A stretch of 64,000 nucleotides of DNA from Granulimonas faecalis (GTDB lineage Bacteria > Actinomycetota > Coriobacteriia > Coriobacteriales > Atopobiaceae), in contig NZ_BQKC01000001.1 of NCBI RefSeq assembly GCF_022834715.1, positions 1,710,501 to 1,774,500 on the forward strand. The letters are read 5' to 3'. The notes beneath the pieces were generated by a model that searched no databases, was not told the origin of the DNA, and was given only the letters and a program-made list of their open reading frames with translations. This document shows positions 9,006 through 17,816 of this stretch, one piece after another. The position numbers and the translations under genes were made by a program. Numbering within the stretch: the first letter of the stretch is position 1; each line of letters starts with the position of its first letter.

Positions 9006-9034
9006 TGGAATAAAATCATTAGACAGGGTATACT
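9006..9034 (+). promoter_or_regulatory. Putative promoter of the 40-residue membrane peptide
   Basis: TGGAAT at 9006-9011, a 17-bp spacer, and TATACT at 9029-9034. It predicts a short leader of about 30 bases that includes a strong GAGGAGG ribosome site before the ATG at 9073. Confidence 0.55.
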
Positions 9035-9072
9035 TTGAACGGTAGCAAACCCCTCGTGCCGAGGAGGGCTCC

Positions 9073-9195
9073 ATGAACGGCTTCTCCCTGCTCGTGGTCT
9101 TGGTATGCATCGGCGCCATCGCCCTCGTGGCCTGGGCGCTCTACTGGGCCGTCGCCTTCGCCATCGCGCTCTACCAGCACTTGCGCTCGCGGTAG
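9073..9195 (+). CDS. Small single-span membrane peptide (40 aa)
   Basis: Not recognised. The 40-residue product starts MNGFSLLVVLVCIGAIAL, is almost wholly hydrophobic through about residue 34, and ends in a short basic tail QHLRSR, so it should be a single transmembrane helix with a positive C-terminus. GAGGAGG at 9061-9067 sits five bases before the ATG, and a plausible promoter lies just upstream, so it is unlikely to be a chance frame. It lies between a GntR gene and the convergent glycyl radical activase. Possible roles are a regulatory membrane peptide or a toxin-like peptide; there is no direct evidence for either. Confidence 0.6.
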   Translation: MNGFSLLVVLVCIGAIALVAWALYWAVAFAIALYQHLRSR

Positions 9196-9268
9196 CGGCG
9201 GGGTACGGCGCGATTCATCAGCTCCGGGCTGTATGGACGGCGAGTCGGGCGAGCGGCCCGCCCCCGCG

Positions 9269-10237
9269 CTACACGAACGCGTCCACGCCCCGCTCGCGGA
9301 GGGCCCTCGCCAACGGCTCCACGTCCTCGGGGCGCAGCTGGGCCACCCCCTCCAGGCCGTAGTCGCGGCCCAGCAGCGCGTACTTGTTCTCACCAAACTG
9401 GTGGAAGGGCAGCGGCTGCAGCCGGGGGCGCCCGTCGCCCCCGCGGCCGGCGTCGCGCCAGGCCGAGAGGACCCACCCGGCCAGACCGTCGGCCGTCTCG
9501 GCCACCGCGTCGTCGGACAGGGACGCGTCGATGTTGAAGCCCGGGATCACCGGCGTGCGGCAGAGCACGTCGGCGCCCGAGGAGAAGGCGCGCCTCAGGT
9601 TGGCGCCGATCCTCTCCAGGCCCACGCCGGTCCCCTCGCGGTGGCACGCGTCGTCCCAGTGCTTGACGTCGAAGAGCACGAGGTCGAGCGCCCCCGCCAC
9701 GCGGCCGAAGACCTCCGGCTCGCCGTGACCCGTGGTCTCCATGGCGCACGGCACCCCCTCGTCGTGGAGACGGCCCGCCGCCTCCACGACGAAGTCGGGC
9801 CAGAGCAGCGCCTCCCCTCCCGAGAAGGTCACGCCGCCGCCGGACTCCTCGTAGAAGGGCTTGTCCTTGAGGCACTCCCCTACCACCTCGTCCACGGCGC
9901 GGTCCGCGCCCACGGGCGTCATGGCGCCCCACCGGCAGGCGTCGGCCACGGCCCCCTGGCCGCCCTCGGCGGCCAGGCGCCGGTGGTCCACCGTCACGCG
10001 GGGCGAGCCGTCCCCGTCAAAGGCCAGCGTCACGGCCTCGCTCGCGGCCGCGCACGCGCCGCACCCGCGGCAGGAGCGCGCGTCCCACTCGAGCTGCGTG
10101 TAGGCCGCCTGGCTCTCGGGGTTGGCGCACCAGGCGCAGCGCAGGGGGCAGCCCTTGAGGAAGACCACCGTACGGATGCCGGGCCCATCGTCGAGGCTGA
10201 ACTTCTGGATGTTGAAGACCGGTGCCGTCATCCCCAT
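9269..10237 (-). CDS. Glycyl radical enzyme activating enzyme (radical SAM)
   Basis: Uses a [4Fe-4S] cluster and S-adenosylmethionine to abstract hydrogen from the glycine of a glycyl radical enzyme. 322 aa. The N-terminus has DDGPGIRTVVFLKGCP followed by Cys30-x3-Cys34-x2-Cys37. An insert CRGCGAC plus a further Cys suggests an auxiliary iron-sulfur cluster, as in dehydratase activases. GGGVTFSGGEALL is the S-adenosylmethionine-binding GGE motif. It is divergent from the YbiW-like gene at 10356 with a shared promoter region. It is the only activase seen in the window, so it probably serves both glycyl radical enzymes. Confidence 0.93.
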   Translation of the reverse strand: MGMTAPVFNIQKFSLDDGPGIRTVVFLKGCPLRCAWCANPESQAAYTQLEWDARSCRGCGACAAASEAVTLAFDGDGSPRVTVDHRRLAAEGGQGAVADACRWGAMTPVGADRAVDEVVGECLKDKPFYEESGGGVTFSGGEALLWPDFVVEAAGRLHDEGVPCAMETTGHGEPEVFGRVAGALDLVLFDVKHWDDACHREGTGVGLERIGANLRRAFSSGADVLCRTPVIPGFNIDASLSDDAVAETADGLAGWVLSAWRDAGRGGDGRPRLQPLPFHQFGENKYALLGRDYGLEGVAQLRPEDVEPLARALRERGVDAFV

Positions 10238-10259
10238 GGGCGCTCCACAATCTCTTTCG

Positions 10260-10302
10260 TTCGTAAGTAATTCTTGTTTCGTAAGCGATACTAGGCTATG
10301 CT
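10260..10302 (+). promoter_or_regulatory. Promoter and direct-repeat operator of the YbiW-like gene
   Basis: TTGTTT (-35) at 10274-10279, a 17-bp spacer, and TATGCT (-10) at 10297-10302. Direct repeats TTCGTAAG at 10260-10267 and 10278-10285, spaced 18 bp start to start, flank and overlap the -35, which is a likely regulator site between the divergent activase and glycyl radical enzyme genes. Confidence 0.6.
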
Positions 10303-10355
10303 CTCAATGGTAGCAAGCATCAAGCGACTTTCAGGCGCACCCCCAGGAGGAACCC

Positions 10356-12791
10356 ATGACGTCCCAACGGCAGTCCCTGCTCGACCACTTCGGAGAGCTC
10401 ACGCCCCGCATGCGGCGCTTCCGCGAGGCTGTGCTCGACGAGCGCCCCTACGTCGACGGCGAGCGCGCCGTCCTCTGCACGGAGTCCTACGAGCAGACCA
10501 GGGCCCAGCCGCCCGCGATGCGCCGCGCCCTCATGCTCTCCCACATCCTCGACGCCATGACCGTCTACATCGAGCCCGAGACCCTCATCTGCGGCAACCA
10601 GGCCACCAAGAACTGCAACGCCCCGGTCTTCCCCGAGTACACCCTCGGCTTCGTCCTCGACGAGCTCGACCTCTTCGAGAAGCGCGACGGCGACGTCTTC
10701 CACATCACCGAGGAGACCAAGGAGCAGATCCGCTCCATCGCCCCGTTCTGGGAGGGCAACAACCTGCGCGCCCGGGGCGAGGCCCTGCTCCCCGAGGAGG
10801 TCTCCGTCTTCATGGAGACCGGGCTCTTTGGCATGGAGGGCAAGCTCAACGCCGGCGACGCCCACCTGGCCGTGAACCACCGCCGCGTACTGGCCGAGGG
10901 CCTGCGCGGCTACGAGGAGCGCGCCCGCAGGCTGAGCGCGGGGCTCGACCTCACCGACCCGGCCTCCATCGACAAGCGCGTCTTCTACAACGCCGTCCTC
11001 GAGGTCGTCGCCGCCGTGCGCCGCTTCGCCGGCCGCTACGCCGAGCTCGCCCGCGCCCAGGCCGCCGAGGCCGACCCCGCCCGCGCTGCCGAGCTCCTCG
11101 CCATGGCCGAGGCCTGCGAGCGCGTGCCCTACGAGCCCGCCCGCACCTTCCGCGAGGCCGTCCAGGCCGTGTGGTTCCTCCAGGTGATCCTGCAGATCGA
11201 GTCCAACGGCCACTCCCTGTCCTACGGCCGCCTGGACCAGTACCTGCTCCCCTTCTACGAGGCCGACCTCGCCGCCGGGCGCATCACCGAGGACGAGGCC
11301 CTCGAGCTCCTCACCAACCTCTGGATCAAGAGCCTCACCGTCAACAAGGTGCGCAGCCAGGCCCACACGCTCTCCTCGGCCGGCTCCCCCATGTACCAGA
11401 ACGTCACCATCGGCGGCCAGCGTCTGGTGGACGGCATGCCGCAAGACGCCGTGAACCCGCTCTCCTGGCTGGTGCTCCGCTCCGTGGCCCAGACCCGCCT
11501 CACCCAGCCCAACCTCACCGTGCGCTACCACGCGTCCATCGACCCGGCCTTCCTCGACGAGTGCGTGGAGGTCATGCGCCTGGGCTTTGGCATGCCGGCC
11601 ATGAACAACGACGAGGTCATCATCCCCAGCTTCATCGACTGGGGCGTGGCCCGGGAGGACGCCTACGATTACTCCGCCATCGGCTGCGTGGAGACCGCCG
11701 TGCCCGGCAAGTGGGGCTACCGTTGCACCGGCATGAGCTACCTCAACTTCCCGCGCCTGCTCCTGTGCTGCATGAACGGCGGCGTGGACCTCACCACGGG
11801 CCGCCGATTCACCGAGGACCACGGCCGCTTCACCGAGATGACCAGCTACGACGAGCTCCTCGACGCCTGGGACAAGACCATCCGCGAGATGTGCCGCTAC
11901 TCCGTGATCATGGAGAACGCCATCGACCTGGCCAGCGAGCGCGACGTCCCCGACGTGCTGTGCAGCGCCCTCACCGACGACTGCATCGGCCGCGGCAAGA
12001 CCATCAAGGAGGGCGGCGCCGTCTACGACTTCATCAGCGGCCTGCAGGTGGGTATCGCCAACATGGCCGACTCCCTGGCGGCCGTGAAAAAGTTGGTCTT
12101 CGAGGAGGGGCGGATCACCCCGCAGCAGCTGTGGGACGCCATCCTCGACGACTTCCAGAGCCCCGAGAACCAGCGCATCCAGCGCATGCTGCAGCAGGAC
12201 GCCCCCAAGTACGGCAACGACGACGACTACGTGGACCGTCTGGTGGTGGAGGCCTACGACTCCTACATCGACGAGGTGGCCAAGTACCCGAGCACCCGCC
12301 ACGGCCGCGGGCCCGTGGGCGGCATCCGCTACGCCGGCACAAGCTCGATCAGCGCCAACGTGGGCCAGGGCATGGGCACCATGGCCACGCCCGACGGACG
12401 CAACGCCCGGGAGCCCCTCGCCGAGGGCTGCAGCCCGGCCCACAACCGCGACCTCCACGGCCCCACCGCCGTGTTCAAGTCGGTCACCAAGCTGCCCACC
12501 GAGAAGATCACCGGCGGCGTGCTGCTCAACCAGAAGGTGAACCCGTCAACGCTGGAGAGGCCCGAGAACAAGATCAAGCTCGAGTCCATGCTCAGGGCCT
12601 ACTTCAACCGACTCCACGGCTACCACGTGCAGTTCAACGTGGTGTCCCGCGAGACCCTGCTGGACGCCCAGGAGCACCCCGAGAACCACCGCGACCTCAT
12701 CGTGCGCGTGGCCGGCTACTCCGCGTTCTTCAACGTGCTGTCCCGGGCCACCCAGGACGACATCATCGCCCGCACCGAGCAGACGCTCTAG
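10356..12791 (+). CDS. Glycyl radical enzyme, YbiW/PflF-like (811 aa)
   Basis: Second glycyl radical enzyme. Radical motif VRVAGYSAFF puts the radical at Gly787, and the active-site loop AIGCVETAVPGKWGYR gives Cys444 and Glu446. Its 811 residues match E. coli YbiW/PflF (810), and the single Cys with Cys-x-Glu indicates a dehydratase or C-X lyase rather than pyruvate formate-lyase. AGGAGGAACCC precedes the ATG. It is divergent from the activase. Nearby nanE, nagA and agaS point to a phosphorylated sugar, amino-sugar or sugar-alcohol substrate, but this is inference from context. A strong hairpin (12798-12826) follows the stop. Confidence 0.92.
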   Translation: MTSQRQSLLDHFGELTPRMRRFREAVLDERPYVDGERAVLCTESYEQTRAQPPAMRRALMLSHILDAMTVYIEPETLICGNQATKNCNAPVFPEYTLGFVLDELDLFEKRDGDVFHITEETKEQIRSIAPFWEGNNLRARGEALLPEEVSVFMETGLFGMEGKLNAGDAHLAVNHRRVLAEGLRGYEERARRLSAGLDLTDPASIDKRVFYNAVLEVVAAVRRFAGRYAELARAQAAEADPARAAELLAMAEACERVPYEPARTFREAVQAVWFLQVILQIESNGHSLSYGRLDQYLLPFYEADLAAGRITEDEALELLTNLWIKSLTVNKVRSQAHTLSSAGSPMYQNVTIGGQRLVDGMPQDAVNPLSWLVLRSVAQTRLTQPNLTVRYHASIDPAFLDECVEVMRLGFGMPAMNNDEVIIPSFIDWGVAREDAYDYSAIGCVETAVPGKWGYRCTGMSYLNFPRLLLCCMNGGVDLTTGRRFTEDHGRFTEMTSYDELLDAWDKTIREMCRYSVIMENAIDLASERDVPDVLCSALTDDCIGRGKTIKEGGAVYDFISGLQVGIANMADSLAAVKKLVFEEGRITPQQLWDAILDDFQSPENQRIQRMLQQDAPKYGNDDDYVDRLVVEAYDSYIDEVAKYPSTRHGRGPVGGIRYAGTSSISANVGQGMGTMATPDGRNAREPLAEGCSPAHNRDLHGPTAVFKSVTKLPTEKITGGVLLNQKVNPSTLERPENKIKLESMLRAYFNRLHGYHVQFNVVSRETLLDAQEHPENHRDLIVRVAGYSAFFNVLSRATQDDIIARTEQTL

Positions 12792-12797
12792 ACGGCA

Positions 12798-12826
12798 GAC
12801 GGGGCACCCCGGCGGGGTGCCCCGTC
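12798..12826. terminator. Bidirectional hairpin between convergent genes
   Basis: Perfect 13-bp stem (12798-12810 with 12814-12826) and a 3-base loop between the YbiW-like gene and the convergent nagA. There is no long T-run on either side, so it may act as a barrier or RNA-end stabiliser as much as an intrinsic terminator. Confidence 0.7.
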
Positions 12827-12844
12827 CCGTCCCAAGGAGGCCGA

Positions 12845-14026
12845 TCAGGCCTCCTGTCCCGAGATATAGGTGGCCGTCACATGGAGGCCGTCGTCCAGGG
12901 CGACGAAGTCGGCGTCTCGGCCCGGGGCGATGCGGCCGCAGATACCGCCGATGCCGTTGGCGTCGGCAGGGGTCTGGGTGGCCATGCGCACGGCCTCCTC
13001 GTCGGTGGCCGCGCCCCAGTCCCGGACGTTTCGTACGGCACGGTCGAGGGTAAGCACCGAGCCCGCCAGGCTGTGGCTGCCCTCGGCCAGACGCGCGGCA
13101 CCGTCCGAGACCACCACGGGAAGCTCCCCGAGCAGGTACTCGCCGTCGGGCATGCCGCCGGCCTGCATGCAGTCGGTCACAAGCGCCACACCGTCGGCGC
13201 CCCGCGCCCGCACGAGGATGCGCGCGGCCGCGGGATCCACATGGCGGCCGTCGCAGATGACCTCGGCGCAGACGCCGTGGAGCCCCAGGGCCGCCCCGAC
13301 CATGCCCGGATCGCGGTGGCTGAAGCCCCTCATGCCGTTGAACGTGTGGACGAACCCGGACGCCCCGGCGTTCACGCATGCGCAGGCCTCGTCGAGGCTC
13401 GCGTCGGAGTGTCCGAGGAACACGCTCACGCCGAGGGCCCGGGCAGCGGCGCAGAACTCCGGCGCACCCTCAGCCTCAGCGGCCACGGCCACCTTGGTCA
13501 CGAGGCCGCCGGAGGCCTCCTGCCAGGCCTCGAGCAGGCCGATGCTGGGGGCCAGGAGGTAGCCGGGGTTCTGGGCGCCCTTGTGGGCCTCGGTGAAGAA
13601 CGGTCCCTCGAGGAAGACACCCCGGATGTGCGCCCCACCGGCCGCTCCCCCGGTCGACCCGTCCGCCGCGGCCTCGGCCACCGAACGGCAGGCGGCCGCG
13701 ACCTGATCCGGTGGGGCGGTCAGTGTGGTAGGGGTCCAGCTCGTCACACCGTGGCGGGCGAGGCCCCGGGAGATCTCGCCCACACCGGCGGCGTCGGCGT
13801 CCATGACGTCGTGGCCGAGGAACCCGTGGATGTGGGTGTCCACATAGCCGGGGGCCACACGGGCACGGCCCAGGTCGAGCACCGCCATGCCGGAGGGCAC
13901 CTCGGCCCGGTACAGGCCGAACCTGCCGCCCTCCACGGTCACGCAGCCGCCCTCGACGTAGCCGCCGGGCAGGAAGAACCCCTTGGCGACGACGGCGTAG
14001 GCGCCCCGCGGCGCACCGACGCCCAC
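12845..14026 (-). CDS. nagA: N-acetylglucosamine-6-phosphate deacetylase
   Basis: Removes acetate from GlcNAc-6-phosphate or GalNAc-6-phosphate in the cytoplasm. 393 aa amidohydrolase with metal motif VDTHIHGFLGHDVMD, GVFLEGPFF, the LGHSDAS histidine and catalytic LVTDCMQAGG aspartate. A GTG start at 14026 is proposed because GGAG lies seven bases upstream and the gene then overlaps the agaS stop by a few bases; the longer ATG at 14044 lacks a ribosome site. It is last in the GH35-PTS-GntR-agaS-nagA series. In GalNAc pathways NagA/AgaA deacetylation precedes AgaS, and the pairing here fits that. Confidence 0.92.
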   Translation of the reverse strand: MGVGAPRGAYAVVAKGFFLPGGYVEGGCVTVEGGRFGLYRAEVPSGMAVLDLGRARVAPGYVDTHIHGFLGHDVMDADAAGVGEISRGLARHGVTSWTPTTLTAPPDQVAAACRSVAEAAADGSTGGAAGGAHIRGVFLEGPFFTEAHKGAQNPGYLLAPSIGLLEAWQEASGGLVTKVAVAAEAEGAPEFCAAARALGVSVFLGHSDASLDEACACVNAGASGFVHTFNGMRGFSHRDPGMVGAALGLHGVCAEVICDGRHVDPAAARILVRARGADGVALVTDCMQAGGMPDGEYLLGELPVVVSDGAARLAEGSHSLAGSVLTLDRAVRNVRDWGAATDEEAVRMATQTPADANGIGGICGRIAPGRDADFVALDDGLHVTATYISGQEA

Positions 14027-14027
14027 G

Positions 14028-15194
14028 TCAGAGCTCCAGCTCATGGATGGTGACGCCCTTGACCACGCGGTTCACCGTGCCCGAGGGGCTCGGGGTGTCG
14101 GGGGTGTTGCCCAGGCGCACCGAGTTGAGCAGGGCAACCGTCTGGGCCACCATGGCGAACGGCAGGGCGAGGTAGGCGCCGGGGAGCGGTCCGGTCCCGG
14201 CGAAGGTGAAGGCGTCGCCCTCGAAGATCGGGCCCGTGGCCTGCTGCACGGCCACGGTACGGGCGGCGATGCCGTCGCCGGCCACCTCGGCCAGGATGTC
14301 GAGGTCGTAGCGGCGGGTGTAGGGCTGCTCGGAGACGAAGGTCACGAGCACCGTGCCTTCGTCCACGAAGGACTTGGGCCCGTGCCGGTAACCCATGGAG
14401 CTGTCGAACGAGGTGGCGGTCCTGCCGGCGGCGAGCTCGAGGATCTTGAGCTGCGCCTCGCGGGCCAGGCCGGAGAGGGGGCCGCTGCCCAAGTAGGTGA
14501 GGCGCGAGGGACCCTCGCCGAGCAGGGCGGCGACCTCGTCCTCGCGGGCCGTCACCTCGCGGCCCATGGCGGCCGCGGCGCGCACCCAGGCATCCTTCTC
14601 GCCGTCCGACGCACGGTCGAACACAAGGGCGGCCAGGAGCGTCATGCAGGTGTAGCTGCCGGTCATGGCGAAGCCGCGGTCGTTGGCGCGGGGGATGAGC
14701 AGGTTCAGGGCCTGCGGGTCGTCCTCGGCGGCACGGGCCAGGGCGCCGTCGGGGGCGCAGGTGATGTTGAGGAGGCGCAGGTCGGAGACCGCCTGGCGGG
14801 CACGCTCCATGGCGGCCACGCTCTCGGGGCTGTTGCCGCTGCGGGCGAAGGAGACGAGCAGGCACGGCTCGTCGGGGACCAGGTAGTCCAGGGGGGCGCT
14901 CACGATGTCGGTGGTGGGCACCGAGCAGAAGCGGTAGGCGCCGGTGTCGCCGGTGCGGGTGAGGTACGGGGCCACGGTGTCGCCGACGTAGGCAGAGGTC
15001 CCGGCGCCGGTGAAAATCACCCGCAGGGGGCCGCCGGCCATGGCGCGCGCCTCGGCGAGGAAGGCGTCCACGGCGCGGCGGGCACCCGACCAGATCCTGT
15101 AGGTGTCCTCCCAGAGGTCAGGCTGCTGGGCGATCTCGCGGGTGGTGTCGTAGGCGCCGAGGGCCTTGAGCTCCTCGTCGGTCTTTTCGAACAT
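14028..15194 (-). CDS. agaS: SIS-domain amino-sugar-6-phosphate deaminase/isomerase, AgaS-type
   Basis: 388 aa with two SIS domains, the usual AgaS length. Both sugar-phosphate loops are intact: IFTGAGTSAYVGD near residue 60 and SFARSGNSPESV near 117. The catalytic-region GYRHGPKSF is present near 265. The family converts galactosamine-6-phosphate (or related keto/aldo sugar phosphates) to tagatose-6-phosphate. It sits between a GntR regulator and nagA, downstream of a mannose-family PTS and beta-galactosidase, matching the Streptococcus pneumoniae bgaC-PTS-agaS arrangement. It would link GalNAc to the tagatose branch encoded at 39-48 kb. Confidence 0.92.
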   Translation of the reverse strand: MFEKTDEELKALGAYDTTREIAQQPDLWEDTYRIWSGARRAVDAFLAEARAMAGGPLRVIFTGAGTSAYVGDTVAPYLTRTGDTGAYRFCSVPTTDIVSAPLDYLVPDEPCLLVSFARSGNSPESVAAMERARQAVSDLRLLNITCAPDGALARAAEDDPQALNLLIPRANDRGFAMTGSYTCMTLLAALVFDRASDGEKDAWVRAAAAMGREVTAREDEVAALLGEGPSRLTYLGSGPLSGLAREAQLKILELAAGRTATSFDSSMGYRHGPKSFVDEGTVLVTFVSEQPYTRRYDLDILAEVAGDGIAARTVAVQQATGPIFEGDAFTFAGTGPLPGAYLALPFAMVAQTVALLNSVRLGNTPDTPSPSGTVNRVVKGVTIHELEL

Positions 15195-15226
15195 AGGGGT
15201 ATCTCCTGTCCCGTCCCACCGCGCCG

Positions 15227-15952
15227 TCAGGAGCGCCAGTGGGACACCTTGTATCTGAACCTATCGGCCCGGGCGACGCTGAGCGTGTACTCGATCGCCT
15301 CGTTGGCCGTGCTGTAGGTGACGCGGGTGAGGTCGAGCACCGGCGAGCCCACGGGCACGCCCAGGAGCTCCGCATCCGCGGGCCGCGCCAGGCTGGCGCA
15401 GAACTCCTCCTCGGCCACCCGGATGGTCTGGCCGAACTCCCCCTCCATCAGCTCGTAGAGCGGCTTGGCCTCGAGCAGCTCGAGGGAGAGCGAGAGGAAC
15501 GGCACCACCGGGAGGTAGGTGCGCTCCACCATCATGGGCACGGCGTCCGCGGACCGCAGGCGCTGCAGCTCGAAGGTCGGGTCGCCCAGCCTGAGACCGA
15601 GCATCCGCGCGACCTCGGCCGTGGCCTCCACGCGCCCGAAGAAGAGCACATCCGTGCGGGGCACGCGCCCGGCCTCGCGCATCTGCTGGGTGAAGCTGTA
15701 GGACTGCATGAGGTTGGTGGCATCGGCGGAGCGGTCGGCCACGAACGTGCCCTTGCCGTGGCGGCGCACCACGAGGCCGCGGCGCTCCAGCTCGGCCATG
15801 GCCTGGCGCACCGTGGTGCGCGAGATGCCGTAGCGCCCGCACATCTCGCGCTCCGAGGGAAGCAGGTCCCCGGGGGCCAGCTCGACGCCCATCCTGTCGG
15901 AGAGGGTGTCGGCCAGCTGCTCGTAGAGGGGTTGCTTCTTGACCGTGGCCAT
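15227..15952 (-). CDS. GntR-family (HutC/UTRA) regulator of the GH35-PTS operon
   Basis: 241 aa from the ATG at 15952, chosen because GGAAGG lies eight bases upstream; the open frame runs 16 codons further without a ribosome site. GntR winged helix at about 5-75 (LLPSEREMCGRYGISRTTV) and a UTRA domain (about 90-235). It is embedded in the operon, 117 bp after PTS IID and 32 bp before agaS. The position suggests autoregulation and control by an imported amino-sugar phosphate, like AgaR2/BgaR-type regulators. Confidence 0.9.
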   Translation of the reverse strand: MATVKKQPLYEQLADTLSDRMGVELAPGDLLPSEREMCGRYGISRTTVRQAMAELERRGLVVRRHGKGTFVADRSADATNLMQSYSFTQQMREAGRVPRTDVLFFGRVEATAEVARMLGLRLGDPTFELQRLRSADAVPMMVERTYLPVVPFLSLSLELLEAKPLYELMEGEFGQTIRVAEEEFCASLARPADAELLGVPVGSPVLDLTRVTYSTANEAIEYTLSVARADRFRYKVSHWRS

Positions 15953-16069
15953 GGGTGCCGCCTTCCGTCGCAGTCCGAGGGCCCGGGCGCGGGCCGACAC
16001 CGATGATAGGCCGGCCGGGCCCGGGCCGCCCCGCCGGCCCGTGAGGCCGGGCGGGGCGTGGGCCGCGCG

Positions 16070-16924
16070 CTACTTGACGAGGACGCCGCAGGCCGAGAGG
16101 GCCACGGAGACGACGAGCACGATGAAGATGGCACGGGTGCTCGTCATGCGCTCCTTGCCGAGCAGGGCGTAGACGCCGAACACGATGAGAGCGGGGATCA
16201 ACTTGGGAAGGATCATGTCGAGGGAGTTCTGCACCGACAGGGCCACGTCCCCGATCTGGGGGGCGATGCCCACGTGCACGTTGATGACCGTGGCCACGAG
16301 GGCGCCCACCATGAACACGCCGAGGACGATGGCGGCGTCGGTGAGGGCGGAGAGCCTGCCCTGCATGGTGGTGATGAGCTTGGCCCCCTCGCGGTAGGCG
16401 AAGCCCAGCTGCTTCCAGCGGAAGGCCATGACGGCAATCTGGACGGCGATCCAGATGAAGATGCCCGTGGGGTTGCCCTGCAGCGCCATGTTGGCCGCGA
16501 TGGCGCCGAAGATCGTAGGGATCAGGGCGGCGAAGATGGAGTCGCCGATGGCCGCGAACGAGCCCATGAGACCGGTCTTGAGGCCGTTCACGGTCTCGAG
16601 GGAGCCCACGCCCTCCTTCTCCTCCACCGCGAGGTCGATGCCGGTGATGATGGTGTTGAAGAAGTTGGATGTGTTGAAGAACTGCGCCTGCGCCTGCATG
16701 GCCCGCTTGAGCTCGGGCGTGCCGTCGCCGTACATCTTGCGCAGCTGCGGCAGGACCAGGTAGAGGTAGCCGGAGCCCTGCATACGCTCGTAGTTCCAGC
16801 CCAGCTGGAAGGCGAGGAGCGAGCGGCGGTTGATCTGGGCGAGGTCCTTCTCGGTGATCCGGTACTGCCCTGGGTTGCCCGGCGCGGTGGGGGTCTGCAC
16901 CCCGTTGGTGTTAGAGCTCGTCAT
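16070..16924 (-). CDS. PTS mannose/N-acetylgalactosamine family IID component
   Basis: Membrane component of a mannose-family PTS permease, 284 aa. Typical IID hallmarks are AFQLGWNYERMQGSGYLY near the N-terminus, the SLETVNGLKTGLMGSFAAIGD loop in the middle, and C-terminal helices. Its ATG overlaps the IIC stop by 14 bases, so the two are translationally coupled. With IIC and IIB it forms most of a permease. No IIA gene is present in this operon. Confidence 0.95.
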   Translation of the reverse strand: MTSSNTNGVQTPTAPGNPGQYRITEKDLAQINRRSLLAFQLGWNYERMQGSGYLYLVLPQLRKMYGDGTPELKRAMQAQAQFFNTSNFFNTIITGIDLAVEEKEGVGSLETVNGLKTGLMGSFAAIGDSIFAALIPTIFGAIAANMALQGNPTGIFIWIAVQIAVMAFRWKQLGFAYREGAKLITTMQGRLSALTDAAIVLGVFMVGALVATVINVHVGIAPQIGDVALSVQNSLDMILPKLIPALIVFGVYALLGKERMTSTRAIFIVLVVSVALSACGVLVK

Positions 16925-17816
16925 CCCAGATCTCTCCTTCCTCGACGATGGTCTCCCCCGCGGGGGCGGGGGCGGTGGGTGCGGGGGCCGCCACGGACGG
17001 CGCGCCCTCAGAGCGCTGGTAGGCCATGGCCGCGAAGCCGAAGCCGATGAGGGCGATGGCGAGCATGGGCAGGCTGTTGTAGACGCCGCCGGAGGGCGAG
17101 ATGGCGTCGAGGCCGGCACCGATGATCTGCACGTTGCCGAAGAGCGTGGTGAACAGGGCGGTGATGGTGAAGCCCAGGACCAGGTAGGCGATGTTCTTCT
17201 TCACCGGCAGGTAGCGGAGCAGGATGGCGAGACCCACGGCGGGCATCACGGAGCCGGCCACGGAGAGGCCGTTGCCGAGCCAGAGGAGCGGGCCGTTGAG
17301 GACCTCCACCACCTGACTCACCACGCCTCCGCCGAAGGCCAGCGCGAGGCCCACGGGGATCATGCGGGAGAGCGACCAGGGCAGGGCGCCCATGAGGAAG
17401 TTGCGCTCGATGCCCTTGTAGTCGAAGCGCTCGATGGCGGCGTCGATGCGGTGGGCGAAGAACGTGTTGGCGAAGCGGGCCAGCACGTCGAGCTGGATGA
17501 GGATCGCGGCCACGGGCACGGCGATGGCGGCGATGGCCTGCTGGGGGTCCATGCCCAGGGCGACGGAGAAGGCCGTGGCCAGGATGGTGCCCGAGTTGGC
17601 GTCGATCTTGGAGGCGCCGCCGAAGGTGCCGACGCCCAGGACCATGAGCTGCATGGAGCCGCCCACGAACAGGCCCGTGGCGACGTCGCCCATGACGAGG
17701 CCGGCGAACAGGCCGGCGAACACCGGCGTGCTCATGGAGGAGTAGATCTGCAGCTCGTCGAGGATCTGATAACCGGCGTAGAGCGTGAGGAGCACGATCT
17801 GCCAAACCTGGATCAT
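16911..17816 (-). CDS. PTS mannose/N-acetylgalactosamine family IIC component
   Basis: Sugar-translocating membrane subunit, 301 aa with multiple hydrophobic spans. The family segment GLFAGLVMGDVATGLFVGGS lies near residues 36-55, followed by MQLMVLGVGTFGGAS. It overlaps both neighbours by a few bases (IIB stop/IIC start and IIC stop/IID start). The C-terminus carries an Ala/Pro-rich linker ending EEGEIWDDEL. Homologous to AgaC/ManY proteins for amino sugars and galacto-disaccharides. Confidence 0.95.
   Translation of the reverse strand: MIQVWQIVLLTLYAGYQILDELQIYSSMSTPVFAGLFAGLVMGDVATGLFVGGSMQLMVLGVGTFGGASKIDANSGTILATAFSVALGMDPQQAIAAIAVPVAAILIQLDVLARFANTFFAHRIDAAIERFDYKGIERNFLMGALPWSLSRMIPVGLALAFGGGVVSQVVEVLNGPLLWLGNGLSVAGSVMPAVGLAILLRYLPVKKNIAYLVLGFTITALFTTLFGNVQIIGAGLDAISPSGGVYNSLPMLAIALIGFGFAAMAYQRSEGAPSVAAPAPTAPAPAGETIVEEGEIWDDEL

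Noticed and set aside
4952-12791. Calling either glycyl radical enzyme pyruvate formate-lyase (pflB)
   Set aside because: Pyruvate formate-lyase has adjacent Cys-Cys; both proteins here have a single Cys followed by x-Glu.
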